DNA of 47,180 nucleotides from Saccharothrix sp. ST-888 (GCF_000955975.1 NZ_JYJF01000050.1:1-47180), one strand, 5' to 3'. Shown: positions 1 to 8,285, counted from the stretch's first letter. Program-made: numbers and translations. Notes: generated by a model not told the origin, from the sequence alone.

Positions 1-287
1 GCGTTGACTTTTGGCACGCTGTTGAGTTCTCAAGGAACGGACGCTTCCTTCAGGCCGCCTTCCAGCGGGCCCTCCGGGCGCTTCGTTCTTTCGTGTTTCG
101 AGCTTATCAGATGCTTTCCGCTCCGTTTTCCGGAGTGAATTTCATCGGATTTGCTTTCGCCTTTCGGCGCTCCCGAACTCTAGCAGACTTATTTCGGCCG
201 CATTTCCTGCTCGATTGGAATCGAAAAGGATGCGCGGCGAATCGCTCGCTGGAGAAGGAGGTCCGCCTGAATCAGGCGACTCGTTCC
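1..287 (-). promoter_or_regulatory. 5' leader of an rRNA operon (16S lies beyond the left edge)
   Basis: Read on the minus strand, the segment nearest the edge contains the boxA-like motif TTCCTTGAGAACTCAACAGC followed by GTGCCAAAAGTCAACGC, which I recognise from streptomycete 16S rRNA leaders. Further upstream, a TAGAGT hexamer (177-182) followed by GC- and GAAAG-rich sequence could be the -10 box of a second rrn promoter, but I see no convincing -35 for it. No protein gene is credible here. The 16S gene itself is not in the window. Confidence 0.8.
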
Positions 288-316
288 ACGTTAGGGCACC
301 GCCCATCGAGAGTCAA
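288..316 (-). promoter_or_regulatory. Probable rRNA operon promoter (-35 TTGACT, 17 bp, -10 TAACGT)
   Basis: On the minus strand, TTGACT (311-316) and TAACGT (288-293) are separated by exactly 17 bp. This is a near-consensus housekeeping-sigma promoter, placed directly upstream of the rRNA leader and directly downstream of the tyrS terminator. Assignment to rrn is inferred from position and direction. Confidence 0.65.
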
Positions 317-322
317 ACCTGA

Positions 323-352
323 GGGGGCCGGATCTGGCTTGATCCGGCCCCC
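323..352 (-). terminator. tyrS transcription terminator
   Basis: A perfect 12-bp stem (323-334 with 341-352, GGGGGCCGGATC arm) closes a 6-nt loop. It lies 50 bp past the tyrS stop and immediately before the rrn promoter, so it should insulate the rRNA operon from tyrS read-through. There is no long U-tract, as is common in streptomycetes. Confidence 0.75.
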
Positions 353-402
353 TACACCCGAAGATGCAGCTCATTCCGGGTCTGTTTTGCGCCAGCAGAA
401 GG

Positions 403-1668
403 TCAGTTGGACTTCAGCTCGACGGCCGCGAGGTTGCGCTTGCCTCGGCGCAGCACCAGCCAACGGCCGTGCAGCAGGTCCGAGTCGGCCGGGGCGGCCT
501 CCTCGTCGGTGACCTTGGCGTTGTTGAGGTACGCGCCGCCCTCCTTGATGGTGCGGCGGGCGGCCGAGCGGCTCGGGGCCAGGCCGGCCTCGACCAGGAG
601 GTCGACGATCGGGAGCAGTTCGGTGGCCGTGGCCTTGGGGACCTCGGCCAGGGCGGCAGCGAGGGTTGCGGGCTCCAGGTCGGCGAGGTCGCCCTGGCCG
701 AAGAGTGCCTTGGAGGCCGCGACCGCGCGCTCGTACTGCTCCGCGCCGTGAACGAGTGTGGTGAGTTCCTCGGCGAGGGCGCGCTGTGCCAGGCGGGCGG
801 CGGGGCGCTCGGCGGTCTCGCGCTCCAGCTCCTCGATCTCCTCCCTGGTACGGAAGGAGAAGATGCGCAGGAAGTTGGAGACGTCCCGGTCGTCCGCGTT
901 CAGCCAGAACTGGTAGAAGGCGTACGGGGTGGTGAGCTCCGGGTCCAGCCAGACGGTCCCGGACTCGGTCTTGCCGAACTTGGTGCCGTCGGCCTTCACG
1001 ATCAGCGGGGTGGCGAGGGCGTGCACGGACCTGCCCTCGGCCTTGCGGATCAGGTCGGTGCCGGCCGTGAGGTTGCCCCACTGGTCGCTGCCGCCGGTCT
1101 GCAGGGTGCAGCCGTGGCGGCGGTTCAGCTCCAGGTAGTCCATGCCCTGGAGGATCTGGTAGCTGAACTCGGTGTAGCTGATGCCGGCGTCGGAGTTCAG
1201 CCGGCGCGCGACCGCCTCCTTGGCGATCATGTTGTTGACGCGGAAGTACTTGCCCACGTCGCGAAGCAGACTGATCGCCGACATCTCGGAGGTCCAGTCC
1301 AGGTTGTTGACCATGCGGGCCGCGTACTCGCCCTCGAAGTCGAGGAAGCGGGAGATCTGGCCGCGCAGGCGGTCGACCCAACCGGCCACCACCTCGGGGT
1401 CGTTGAGGACGCGCTCCGCCGTCGGCTTGGGGTCGCCGATCAGGCCGGTGGCGCCGCCGACCAGGCCGAGCGGCAGGTTTCCGGCCTGCTGGATGCGGCG
1501 CATGGTGAGGATCTGCACCAGGTTGCCGAGGTGGAGGCTGGGGGCCGTCGGGTCGAAGCCGCAATAGAACGTGACCGGGCCGTCCGCGAACGCCTTGCGC
1601 AGTGCGTCCTCGTCGGTGGACAGGGCGATCAGCCCACGCCACCGCAGCTCGTCGACGATGTCCGTCAC
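403..1668 (-). CDS. tyrS: Tyrosyl-tRNA synthetase
   Basis: Class I aminoacyl-tRNA synthetase that charges tRNA-Tyr with tyrosine in the cytoplasm. The 421-aa product has the usual length. The N-terminal catalytic domain shows YCGFDPTAPSLHLGN, where HLGN is the HIGH-type signature, then GGATGLIGDP. KFGKTESG is the KMSKS-equivalent loop. The C-terminal ~70 residues form an S4-like RNA-binding domain (PSRSAARRTIKEGGAYLNN). The GTG at 1668 gives an N-terminus MTDIVDELRWRG, as expected for actinobacterial TyrS, with an AAGGAG 10 nt upstream. A GTG two codons earlier (1674) is an alternative only 4 nt from the same AAGGAG. It is monocistronic and divergent from the HNH gene. Confidence 0.95.
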   Translation of the reverse strand: MTDIVDELRWRGLIALSTDEDALRKAFADGPVTFYCGFDPTAPSLHLGNLVQILTMRRIQQAGNLPLGLVGGATGLIGDPKPTAERVLNDPEVVAGWVDRLRGQISRFLDFEGEYAARMVNNLDWTSEMSAISLLRDVGKYFRVNNMIAKEAVARRLNSDAGISYTEFSYQILQGMDYLELNRRHGCTLQTGGSDQWGNLTAGTDLIRKAEGRSVHALATPLIVKADGTKFGKTESGTVWLDPELTTPYAFYQFWLNADDRDVSNFLRIFSFRTREEIEELERETAERPAARLAQRALAEELTTLVHGAEQYERAVAASKALFGQGDLADLEPATLAAALAEVPKATATELLPIVDLLVEAGLAPSRSAARRTIKEGGAYLNNAKVTDEEAAPADSDLLHGRWLVLRRGKRNLAAVELKSN

Positions 1669-1957
1669 GGTCACGCTTCTCCTTCGATCGGGCACCCAGG
1701 CGGGTGTGGGTGGGCCGTTCCGTCGGGCCCGCTGCCTGGACGACTCCAGCGTTCTAGAGGGTACGCGTTCCCGGCCAGCGGATTTCAGCCCAGTCGTCCG
1801 GCTGCCGTGGCGGTGCCGTGGAAATTCCGTTGTTCGGGCGGGCCGGGCGCGTTCAGAGTGGTGCCCCACGCCACTGCCACCGGGCAACGGGTGGCCGACA
1901 GGCATGGGACGGGACGGCCGGGCCGTCGGGCGCGGTCGGGACAGGGAGGTGGCCGGA

Positions 1958-2473
1958 ATGCGCAACACGCTGGTACTGAACGCGAGCTATGAGCCCCTGA
2001 CGACGGTGTCGCTCAAGCGTGCCGTGGTGCTCGTCCTCCAGGACAAGGCCGTGGTTGAGCACGCGCATCCGCTGAGCGTGGTTCGCGGAACCGGCGTGTC
2101 CGTACCGGTGCCCCGGGTGATCCGCCTGCGGCGGTACGTCAGGGTGCCGTTCCGACAACGGGCCCCGTGGTCACGGCGCGGGGTGCTGATACGCGACCAG
2201 CACATGTGTGCGTACTGCGGGCGGCGGGCCAGCACGGTCGACCACCTGGTGCCGAGGTCGCGCGGCGGCGCCGACAGCTGGCTGAACACCGTGGCCGCAT
2301 GCGCGGAGGACAACCAGCGCAAGGCCGACCGGACACCCGAACAGGCCGGGATGAGGCTCCTCCGCCGACCGTTCGAACCGACGCCGCAGGCCAGCCTGAT
2401 GATGGCGCTGGGCCTGCGCGGCGGTGAGGCGGGCGAGTTCGCGCCCTGGCTTCCGGTTGCCGCAGCGGCCTGA
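1958..2473 (+). CDS. HNH endonuclease family protein
   Basis: A 171-aa cytoplasmic protein with an HNH nuclease fold in its second half: a CAYC zinc-knuckle half, then DHLVPRSRGG (the His-Asn-His core), then NTVAACAEDNQRK. The usual second CxxC pair is C-A-E-D here, so one expected zinc ligand is Asp; I believe this is common in the streptomycete orthologues. Start ATG 1958 is preceded by GGGAGGT at a good distance; the open frame extends further upstream but lacks a ribosome-binding site. The substrate is unknown. Such proteins are conserved housekeeping-type genes in actinobacteria rather than obvious restriction enzymes, and no methylase is adjacent. Confidence 0.8.
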   Translation: MRNTLVLNASYEPLTTVSLKRAVVLVLQDKAVVEHAHPLSVVRGTGVSVPVPRVIRLRRYVRVPFRQRAPWSRRGVLIRDQHMCAYCGRRASTVDHLVPRSRGGADSWLNTVAACAEDNQRKADRTPEQAGMRLLRRPFEPTPQASLMMALGLRGGEAGEFAPWLPVAAAA

Positions 2474-2488
2474 CCCGCCCACCGGGCT

Positions 2489-2536
2489 CCCGGTGGTCCG
2501 ATCCGATCTCGTGGGGGGACGGATCGGCCCACCGGG
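2489..2536. terminator. Bidirectional terminator between convergent genes
   Basis: A 17-bp stem with one mismatch (2489-2505 with 2520-2536) and a 14-nt loop lies between the converging HNH gene and the DUF3761 lipoprotein gene. It could serve both transcripts. Confidence 0.55.
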
Positions 2537-2612
2537 CCGACGGCCACCGAACCCGGGAGCCCGCGTCGAGCTCGCGCTCGGGAACCCGGGGTCGGTCGGT
2601 GCCGAGGCCGGC

Positions 2613-3074
2613 CTACTTGAACCAGTAGCGCACACCCTTGTGGTGCGAGCAGGTCCCCTGGGGGGTCGCGCTGGTCGAGACCGAGCCGTCGTTGCACTCG
2701 GCCATCTCGCTCTGGCTGACGGGCGTCCGGCCCGCGTCCCAGCCGCAGACCCCGGTGGTGTGGTGCCCGCATGATCCGGCGGCCTTGGCGGCCTCCGGCT
2801 CGTCGGGGGCGGCGCTGCTCGGCGCGGGCTCGGGCTTGCGGACGGTGGTCGGCGACTCGTGGGCCGGCGAGGACTGGTGCTGCTCCGGGGTGCTGCTCGG
2901 AGTCGGTACGGCGCTCGGGGAGGCCGATGCCGAAGCCAAGGCCGAAGTGCTGGCGCTCGCACCGGTGCCCGCGCCTGCGGCGCTGCCCGCCGAGCCGTCG
3001 TCGGGTTCGCATGCGGTGGCGAACAGAGCCAGTACGGCCAGCGAGGCCGCCCCCACCATCCGGGCAGTTTTCAC
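2613..3074 (-). CDS. DUF3761 domain lipoprotein
   Basis: A 153-aa exported protein. Residues 1-20 form a lipoprotein signal peptide with lipobox FATAC. A long Ser/Ala/Pro/Glu-rich linker (about residues 25-95) follows. The C-terminal ~45 residues (CNDGSVSTSATPQGTCSHHKG, with paired Cys) match the DUF3761 pattern found in many secreted bacterial proteins. The function is unknown; the layout suggests a small folded domain displayed off the membrane on a flexible stalk. I chose the GTG at 3074 because GGAG sits 5 nt upstream; the GTG at 3080 overlaps that site. It is probably transcribed alone. Confidence 0.75.
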   Translation of the reverse strand: MKTARMVGAASLAVLALFATACEPDDGSAGSAAGAGTGASASTSALASASASPSAVPTPSSTPEQHQSSPAHESPTTVRKPEPAPSSAAPDEPEAAKAAGSCGHHTTGVCGWDAGRTPVSQSEMAECNDGSVSTSATPQGTCSHHKGVRYWFK

Positions 3075-3382
3075 ACACACTCCAAGTCAGCGCTCCACCG
3101 AGGCTGTCGAGTCGACCGACGCCTCGCCCCACCCGCACCTGCCCGGACGCGCGGACCGGCGTGGACACCACCGCCGCCAGGGTGCCGACAGTGCGTCGGG
3201 CTGGAGAAGATCCCGCACTATCCGGGCACACAATATGTCCACACGCACGGCTGGCGCCCGGGAATGATCGGATTGACTGATCGGACGGCATCCGACCGCC
3301 ACCGGTCCGGGAACGCGAAGACCTCCGGCCCGGCAGGGTGCCGAAGCAGCCCCACCGCGCCGGAGGTCGCGGTCCCCGGTGG
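3075..3382. other. Intergenic region upstream of the DUF3761 gene
   Basis: About 300 bp without a credible gene. The right end holds the terminator of the upstream PQQ-type gene (3320-3368). The rest should contain the promoter of the DUF3761 gene; the sequence around 3205-3240 is relatively A+T-rich, but I cannot assign -35/-10 boxes with confidence. Confidence 0.4.
3320..3368 (-). terminator. Terminator after the PQQ-type membrane protein gene
   Basis: A 10-bp perfect inverted repeat (GACCTCCGGC at 3320-3329 with 3359-3368) encloses a second small hairpin (3331-3343). It lies 15 bp past the stop codon at 3383. Confidence 0.5.
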
Positions 3383-5608
3383 CTAGCCCTTGGCCTGGAA
3401 CGCCGTGGCGGTACCGAAGTTGGCCGAGTGCTCGGGCACGGCCACCACCTTCTCGCCGCCGATCAGGATCCGGCCCGAGGTGAGCAGCAGGCCGGTCCCC
3501 TGCGGATACGCGCCACCGGTGGACTCCTGACCGCCGGTCAGGGCGAAGCGGCTGAGGTGGGCGGGCTGGTCCAGGCGCTCGTCGACGGCGAGCATCAGCG
3601 CGCCGTTGTCGATGCCGACCGCGCGGGCCTTGCCCTTCTCCTGGGCCGCGGTCTTCCAGAGCAGCTTTCCGGTGCTCAGGTCGTACGCGGTCACGGCGAC
3701 GGGGCTGCCCTCGGCCGGCGTCAGCGTGGTGACCATGGTGTGGCCCTGGAAGAAGACACCGGGGGTCGCGCTGAGGCTGCCCCGGGCGGCGTCGAGGCGG
3801 CCGCCGTTGCCCGAGACCGGGATCTCGGTGGCCGGGTCTCCGTTGGCGCCCCAGGCCAGTACCCGGTCGTCGGTGGGGCTCTGACCGGTGGTGAGGACCA
3901 CGGCGGGTTCGGCCGACAGGACGGTGACGGTCTTCGGACCGCTGTTGAGCCCGCGCCACCACTTGACCTTGCCGTCGGCGGCGTTGAGCGCGACGGCCTG
4001 CATGTTCGGGTCGCTGTCGGCGCAGCTGCTGCTGAGCAGGACGGTGTCGCCGTTCGCGCCACCGGACAGGGTGCAGAACTTGCCCTGCCCGGTGTACTGC
4101 CAGGCGTCGCTGCCGTCGGCGGCCGCCCAGGCCCACGCCTTGTCGTCGCCGACCGCGATCACCTTGTCACCGCTGACCGCGACATGGGCGGAGTACGGGT
4201 CCTTGGTGTCCGAGAGGGTCTTGGTCCAGGCCGTCTTGCCGGTCTTGGTGTCGATGGCGGCGAGCAGGGTGCAGGGGCTCTTCGGATCGGCCTGCGGGCG
4301 GAACAGGGCGACGCCGAGGCCGTTGCTGTTCACGGTGGGCGAGAGGCCGCAGGCGGCCGCGTTGTCGGCTGGCGGGGCCACCGTCCAGGCGGGCTTGCCG
4401 TCGGCCAGCGCGTACGCGTGCACGCCGGTGCTGTCGGCGCGGACGGCCGTGGCGGCGAGCAGCCAGCTGCCGACCAGGGTGTCGTCGGAGCCGGCCGAGC
4501 CGGCGGCTGCGGGCTGGGCGGTCCAGGCCTTGGCGTGGGCGACCGCGAACGCCTTGGCGGCGGCCGGGTCCTCGGTGGCCCCACTGCCACCGCTGCCGCT
4601 GCTGCTGCTGTCGCTGCCGCCGGTCGCCAGGAAGGCAGCCGTGATCAGGACGAGGACGGCCCCGGCGCCGGCTCCGGCGCGGATCGCGAGGGTCCGCCGG
4701 CTGGGGCCGTGCTCGGCCGAGACGACGGCGGTGATGGCGGATTTGGCGCGGTCGGCGAGCGAGCCCCTGCCCTTGCCGCCGTCCGGTCCTGCGTCCCCGC
4801 CGCGGTCGCCCTGCTGCTCCCCGGGACGACCGCCGGGCCGGGCCGGAGAGGGTGCGCCGGTCGCATCGTCGGACACGGCGGGCATGGCGGCGGTGGCGAG
4901 CTGCTCGAACGAGGCGAACGCGGCCGGATCGAAGGCGGCCGTCGGCGGGCCCTGGTCCGGGTCGGCGCTGCCACCGGAGGCCGGCACCGGCGGCAGCTGC
5001 TCGGTCGGGTCGGCGGGATACTGCTGGTCGAAGCCGTAGTAGCCGTTGTCGGTGCCCGCCGGGGCGTACAGCTGCTGCTCGGCGGCCGGGTACTGGCCGT
5101 ACACGGAGTCGGCGCCGGCGCCGGGCGCGGTGGTCCCGAACGGGTCGTAAGCGGGGGTGGTCCCGAAGGGCGCGTTGTCGGTGGCGGGCGCACCGGGTGC
5201 GTAGAAGCCGTCGTGTCCGCCCGGCTCCTGCTGCTGGACATGCTGGACATGCTGCTGGGCACCGGTCTGCCACGGGTCGGTGCTCGGGGCGGCCCAACCG
5301 GGCTGGCCGGGCAGTCCGTGCTGCTCAGCGAAACCCTGCTGCTCCGGGAAGCCCTGCTGCTCGGAGTAACCCTGCTGCTCGGAGTAACCGTGCTGGCCGG
5401 GAAAGCCCTGGTGCTCGGGGAAGCCCTGGTGCTCGGGGAAGCCCTGGTGCTCGGGGAAGCCCTGCTCGCCTCCCGCGTACGGCTGCTGCTGACCGCCGTT
5501 CCAAGGGTCACCGGCCGCCGCCGACTGCTGCGGTGGGTACCAGGGCTGCTGCTGGTAGTCGTACCCGATGGGCTCCTGCCCAGCGGTCCCGGAGTGGTCC
5601 TGAGCCAT
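3383..5608 (-). CDS. PQQ-binding-like beta-propeller membrane protein with Gln-rich N-terminal repeats
   Basis: A 741-aa protein in three parts. Residues 1-300 are cytoplasmic low-complexity sequence rich in Pro/Gln/Gly, including nine tandem hexapeptides of GFPEHQ/GYSEQQ type (about residues 50-103). Residues ~311-329 form a single membrane span (GAVLVLITAAFLATGG). The remainder is an extracellular domain with repeated blades such as AIDTKTGKTAWTK and AYDLSTGKLLWKT, diagnostic of PQQ/WD-like propellers. No enzyme active site is evident, so a scaffold or sensor role is possible. I prefer ATG 5608; the frame opens ten codons earlier at TTG 5638. Neither start has a strong ribosome-binding site. 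Confidence 0.75.
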   Translation of the reverse strand: MAQDHSGTAGQEPIGYDYQQQPWYPPQQSAAAGDPWNGGQQQPYAGGEQGFPEHQGFPEHQGFPEHQGFPGQHGYSEQQGYSEQQGFPEQQGFAEQHGLPGQPGWAAPSTDPWQTGAQQHVQHVQQQEPGGHDGFYAPGAPATDNAPFGTTPAYDPFGTTAPGAGADSVYGQYPAAEQQLYAPAGTDNGYYGFDQQYPADPTEQLPPVPASGGSADPDQGPPTAAFDPAAFASFEQLATAAMPAVSDDATGAPSPARPGGRPGEQQGDRGGDAGPDGGKGRGSLADRAKSAITAVVSAEHGPSRRTLAIRAGAGAGAVLVLITAAFLATGGSDSSSSGSGGSGATEDPAAAKAFAVAHAKAWTAQPAAAGSAGSDDTLVGSWLLAATAVRADSTGVHAYALADGKPAWTVAPPADNAAACGLSPTVNSNGLGVALFRPQADPKSPCTLLAAIDTKTGKTAWTKTLSDTKDPYSAHVAVSGDKVIAVGDDKAWAWAAADGSDAWQYTGQGKFCTLSGGANGDTVLLSSSCADSDPNMQAVALNAADGKVKWWRGLNSGPKTVTVLSAEPAVVLTTGQSPTDDRVLAWGANGDPATEIPVSGNGGRLDAARGSLSATPGVFFQGHTMVTTLTPAEGSPVAVTAYDLSTGKLLWKTAAQEKGKARAVGIDNGALMLAVDERLDQPAHLSRFALTGGQESTGGAYPQGTGLLLTSGRILIGGEKVVAVPEHSANFGTATAFQAKG
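5300..5461 (-). repeat. 18-bp tandem repeat inside the PQQ-type gene
   Basis: Nine 18-bp units encode consecutive hexapeptides GFPEHQ (three copies), GFPGQH, GYSEQQ (two), GFPEQQ, GFAEQH and GLPGQP. The three GFPEHQ units are nearly identical at DNA level, indicating recent unit duplication and likely copy-number variation between strains. Confidence 0.85.
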
Positions 5609-5706
5609 GCGTCCCGTCCGTCCGACTGCGTGCGACAAGCCGCCAGCATCTCATGTCGGTGGAGGCGTGCCGCCCGGAACCCTGGGCTCCGGGCGCTGAC
5701 CCGGGC

Positions 5707-6012
5707 TCAGGATTCGGCGCGCACGGCCTCGTCGATCCGGGCGGCGAGAGTGAAGTCGAGGCTGGTCAGACCGCCTTCGCTGTAGGTGAGAAGGACGAAG
5801 CGCAGGGTCCGCCAGCGGATGTCGATGTCGGGGTGGTGGTCCATCTGCTCGGAGGTCACGGCGATCGAGTCCACGATCCGGATGGCGGCCGGGAAGCTGG
5901 ACGCCTCGACGGTCCGGACGATCGAGTTGCCCTCCCTGCCCCAGTCGGGCAGCGCGGTGAGTCCCGCGGCGATCTCGTCCTCGGTCAACAGGGCCGGGCG
6001 TCCACTGCTCAT
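5707..6012 (-). CDS. Pterin-4a-carbinolamine dehydratase family protein
   Basis: A 101-aa protein of typical PCD/PhhB length. The family dehydrates 4a-hydroxytetrahydropterin, recycling the cofactor of aromatic amino acid hydroxylases. The hallmark EQMDHHPDIDIRW and the downstream LTYSEGGLTSLDFTLA, carrying the catalytic His pair and the conserved Thr/Asp region, are intact. Its ATG overlaps the stop of the upstream DUF1272 gene (ATGA, 6009-6012), so the two are translationally coupled. No phenylalanine hydroxylase gene lies nearby, so the physiological substrate is uncertain; many bacterial homologues have non-canonical roles. Confidence 0.9.
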   Translation of the reverse strand: MSSGRPALLTEDEIAAGLTALPDWGREGNSIVRTVEASSFPAAIRIVDSIAVTSEQMDHHPDIDIRWRTLRFVLLTYSEGGLTSLDFTLAARIDEAVRAES

Positions 6013-6209
6013 GGTGCTGCTGCCTCTCCTCGGTCGGCCGCCCGGCGCGGACGGGCCACCAGTTCACCGCCGCAGTTGGGGCAGCCGGCGGACATGGCCT
6101 CGGTGCAGTCCGGGCAGAACGTGCACTCGAAGGAGCATATGAAGGCCGCTGCCTGCGAGGTCAGCGACACCTCGCAGCGCTCACAGATCTCGCGCATTTC
6201 CAGCGCCAT
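6009..6209 (-). CDS. DUF1272 cysteine-rich small protein
   Basis: A 66-aa protein with a treble-clef or zinc-ribbon-like pattern: CERC, then CSFECTFCPDC, then GCPNCGGEL. This is the DUF1272 signature, probably binding two zinc ions. Start ATG 6209 has GGAGG 5 nt upstream. It overlaps the pterin dehydratase gene by 4 nt and precedes it in the same operon. The function is unknown; such proteins are often cytoplasmic and may act through protein or nucleic-acid contacts. Confidence 0.85.
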   Translation of the reverse strand: MALEMREICERCEVSLTSQAAAFICSFECTFCPDCTEAMSAGCPNCGGELVARPRRAADRGEAAAP

Positions 6210-6275
6210 GGCAGCCTCCGATCACGTGGTCCGGTACGACGAGTGGTGCGGTACGAGGTGGCGGCCGACGGTCCG

Positions 6276-7034
6276 TCAGCCGACGAGCAGCCGGGTGACG
6301 GCGATCAGGCCGACCGCCACGATGATGCCGCGCAGCACGGGCGGCGGCAGCCGCCGGCCGACCTTGGCGCCGATCTGGCCGCCCAGCACCGACCCGGCGG
6401 CGATGAGCAGGACGGCCGTCCAGTCGAGGTGCGAGGTGAAGAGGAAGAAGACGGCGGCGACGCCGTTGACGATCAGCGCGAGCACGTTCTTGGCGGCGTT
6501 CAGCCGCTGCATCCCGTCGTCGAGCAGCATGCCCATCAGGGCGATCAGCAGGACGCCCTGGGCCGCGCCGAAGTACCCGCCGTAGATGCCGGTGAGGAAG
6601 ACCCCGAGGAGCAGCACCGGGCCGATCTCGGCCGTGGCGCCGTCGCGCCGCCGGGCGGCCATCGCGCGGGCCACCCGGGGCTGGACGACCACCAGGACCA
6701 GGGCGAGCAGGATCAGCACCGGGACGATCGTGTCGAAGGCGCCGCTCGGCAGTCTGACCAGCAGCCAGGCGCCGAGCAGCCCGCCGAGCAGGGAGGCGGT
6801 GCCGAGTCGGAGCAGCCGCGGGCCCTGGCCCACGAGCTCGCGGCGGTAGCCGATGGCTCCGCTGAGCGAGCCGGGGACCAGGCCGAGGGTGTTGGAGACG
6901 TTGGCGGTGACCGGTGGCAGGCCGAAGGCGAGCAGCACCGGAAAGGTGATCAGCGTGCCCGAACCGACGACCGTGTTGATCGTCCCGGCGCCGATCCCGG
7001 CGGCCAGCACGATCAGCCCCTCCCACAATGTCAT
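6276..7034 (-). CDS. TauE/SafE family sulfite/organosulfonate-type permease
   Basis: A 252-aa polytopic membrane protein with about eight predicted helices in two halves. The first half contains AAGIGAGTINTVVGSGTLITFP and the second GVFLTGIYGGYFGAAQGV, the two repeated motifs of the TauE/SafE (DUF81) family. Members export or import sulfite, sulfonates or other small anions; the substrate here cannot be read from sequence. I chose ATG 7034 (MTLWEGL) because the first helix follows directly and GAGGGG lies upstream; 25 codons of hydrophilic sequence precede it in the open frame. It ends 66 bp before the DUF1272 start and may be co-transcribed with it. Confidence 0.85.
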   Translation of the reverse strand: MTLWEGLIVLAAGIGAGTINTVVGSGTLITFPVLLAFGLPPVTANVSNTLGLVPGSLSGAIGYRRELVGQGPRLLRLGTASLLGGLLGAWLLVRLPSGAFDTIVPVLILLALVLVVVQPRVARAMAARRRDGATAEIGPVLLLGVFLTGIYGGYFGAAQGVLLIALMGMLLDDGMQRLNAAKNVLALIVNGVAAVFFLFTSHLDWTAVLLIAAGSVLGGQIGAKVGRRLPPPVLRGIIVAVGLIAVTRLLVG

Positions 7035-7161
7035 GTCCGAACCCCTCGCTCGCTCCTGTCGGCTGATCTTCCAGCAGCGGACGGTACGAGAGCCAGCGAT
7101 ATCCAGCATCCGGAACGAACGTCACACCGGGTCGGAGGGCCGGGCGGCCGCCGAACGCAGA

Positions 7162-7189
7162 CCCGCCCCCGGACGGGTCCGGGGGCGGG
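7162..7189 (-). terminator. Terminator after the NfeD-SPFH pair
   Basis: A perfect 12-bp G+C stem (7162-7173 with 7178-7189) with tetraloop CGGG lies 40 bp beyond the stop of the SPFH gene. Confidence 0.7.
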
Positions 7190-7228
7190 CCGACGCATCA
7201 CGGCCGGATCATGGCCGGATCAGGACGG

Positions 7229-8275
7229 TCACTCGGGGTCGATCTTGGGGTACTCCCGGGTCGGCTCGACCCGCGGGCGGGCTGCGCCCTTCTCGGTGTC
7301 CACCGGGCGAGGACCGGCGGGCGGGCTGACGGACGGGCGTCCGGCCGGGTCGAGCGGCACCTGGGCCGAGGTCGGGGCGGCGGCCGGGCCGGCGCCGTTG
7401 CCCCCGGTCAGGCCGGTGAAGGCGCCGCCGAGCCCCTTGAGCGCGTCGCCGACCTCGCTCGGGATGATCCACAGCTTGTTGGAGTCGCCCTTGGCCAGCT
7501 CGGGCAGGGTCTGCAGGTACTGGTAGGCGAGCAGCTTCTGGTCGGCGTCGCCGTCGTGGATGGCCTCGAAGACCGTACGGATCGCCGCGGCCTCACCGTC
7601 GGCGCGCAGCACGGCGGCCTGGGCCTCGCCCTCGGCCCTGAGCACGTCGGCCTGCTTCTCACCCTCGGCGCGCAGGATCGCCGCCTGCCGGGAGCCCTCG
7701 GCGGTGAGGATCGCGGCGCGCTTGTCACGGTCGGCGCGCATCTGCTTCTCCATCGAGTCCTGGATGGAGGTCGGCGGCTCGATCGCCTTCAGCTCGACAC
7801 GGTTGACCCGGATCCCCCACTTGCCGGTGGCCTCGTCGAGCACACCGCGCAGTCCCGCGTTGATGACCTCGCGGGAGGTCAGGGTCGACTCCAGGTCCAT
7901 CGAGCCGATGATGTTGCGCAGGGTGGTGACGGTGAGCTGCTCGATCGCCTGGATGTAGCTGGCGACCTCGTAGGTGGCGGCGCGCGGGTCGGTCACCTGG
8001 TAGTAGATGACGGTGTCGATGTTGACCACCAGGTTGTCCTGGGTGATCACGGGCTGCGGCGGGAACGGGACGACCTGCTCGCGCAGGTCGATCCGGTTGC
8101 GGACGGTGTCGATGAACGGCACCACGATGTTGAGGCCCGCGTTGAGGGTCCGGGTGTAGCGGCCGAAACGCTCCACGATGGCCGCACTGGCCTGCGGGAT
8201 CACCTGGATCGTCTTGATCAGTGCGATGAAGGCCACCACGACCAGGACGACCAGCACGATAAGGACGGGTTCCAC
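7229..8275 (-). CDS. SPFH/Band 7 (slipin-type) membrane protein
   Basis: A 348-aa stomatin/slipin-like protein. One N-terminal membrane span (PVLIVLVVLVVVAFIALI) is followed by the SPFH domain (about residues 25-210; IPQASAAIVERFGRYTRTL), then an Ala/Glu-rich coiled coil with repeated AEGEAQA-type units (about 205-265) and a Pro-rich tail. SPFH proteins form oligomeric rings that organise membrane microdomains and control proteases. Its partner NfeD lies immediately upstream, 10 bp away, the classic arrangement. GTG 8275 is preceded by GGGGAG. The upstream open frame overlaps NfeD and is not used. Confidence 0.9.
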   Translation of the reverse strand: MEPVLIVLVVLVVVAFIALIKTIQVIPQASAAIVERFGRYTRTLNAGLNIVVPFIDTVRNRIDLREQVVPFPPQPVITQDNLVVNIDTVIYYQVTDPRAATYEVASYIQAIEQLTVTTLRNIIGSMDLESTLTSREVINAGLRGVLDEATGKWGIRVNRVELKAIEPPTSIQDSMEKQMRADRDKRAAILTAEGSRQAAILRAEGEKQADVLRAEGEAQAAVLRADGEAAAIRTVFEAIHDGDADQKLLAYQYLQTLPELAKGDSNKLWIIPSEVGDALKGLGGAFTGLTGGNGAGPAAAPTSAQVPLDPAGRPSVSPPAGPRPVDTEKGAARPRVEPTREYPKIDPE

Positions 8276-8285
8276 GGACTCTCCC

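Noticed and set aside
93..512. 139-codon frame over the rRNA leader
   Set aside because: The region matches an rRNA leader and promoter on the opposite strand, and the frame runs into tyrS antisense.
1675..1957. Possible T-box or other riboswitch upstream of tyrS
   Set aside because: No T-box motif or antiterminator structure is visible; the region appears to be an ordinary divergent promoter area.
364..1992. Long plus-strand open frame opposite tyrS
   Set aside because: It is the antisense shadow of tyrS, produced by high G+C at third positions; it has no recognisable domain or ribosome-binding site.
1958..2473. Restriction-modification or mobile homing endonuclease
   Set aside because: No methyltransferase, intron or inverted repeats are nearby, and the gene sits in ordinary core context.
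3338..5785. 815-codon plus-strand frame over the PQQ-type gene
   Set aside because: It is antisense to a clear beta-propeller coding sequence; its translation is repetitive Gly/Val/Arg with no motif.
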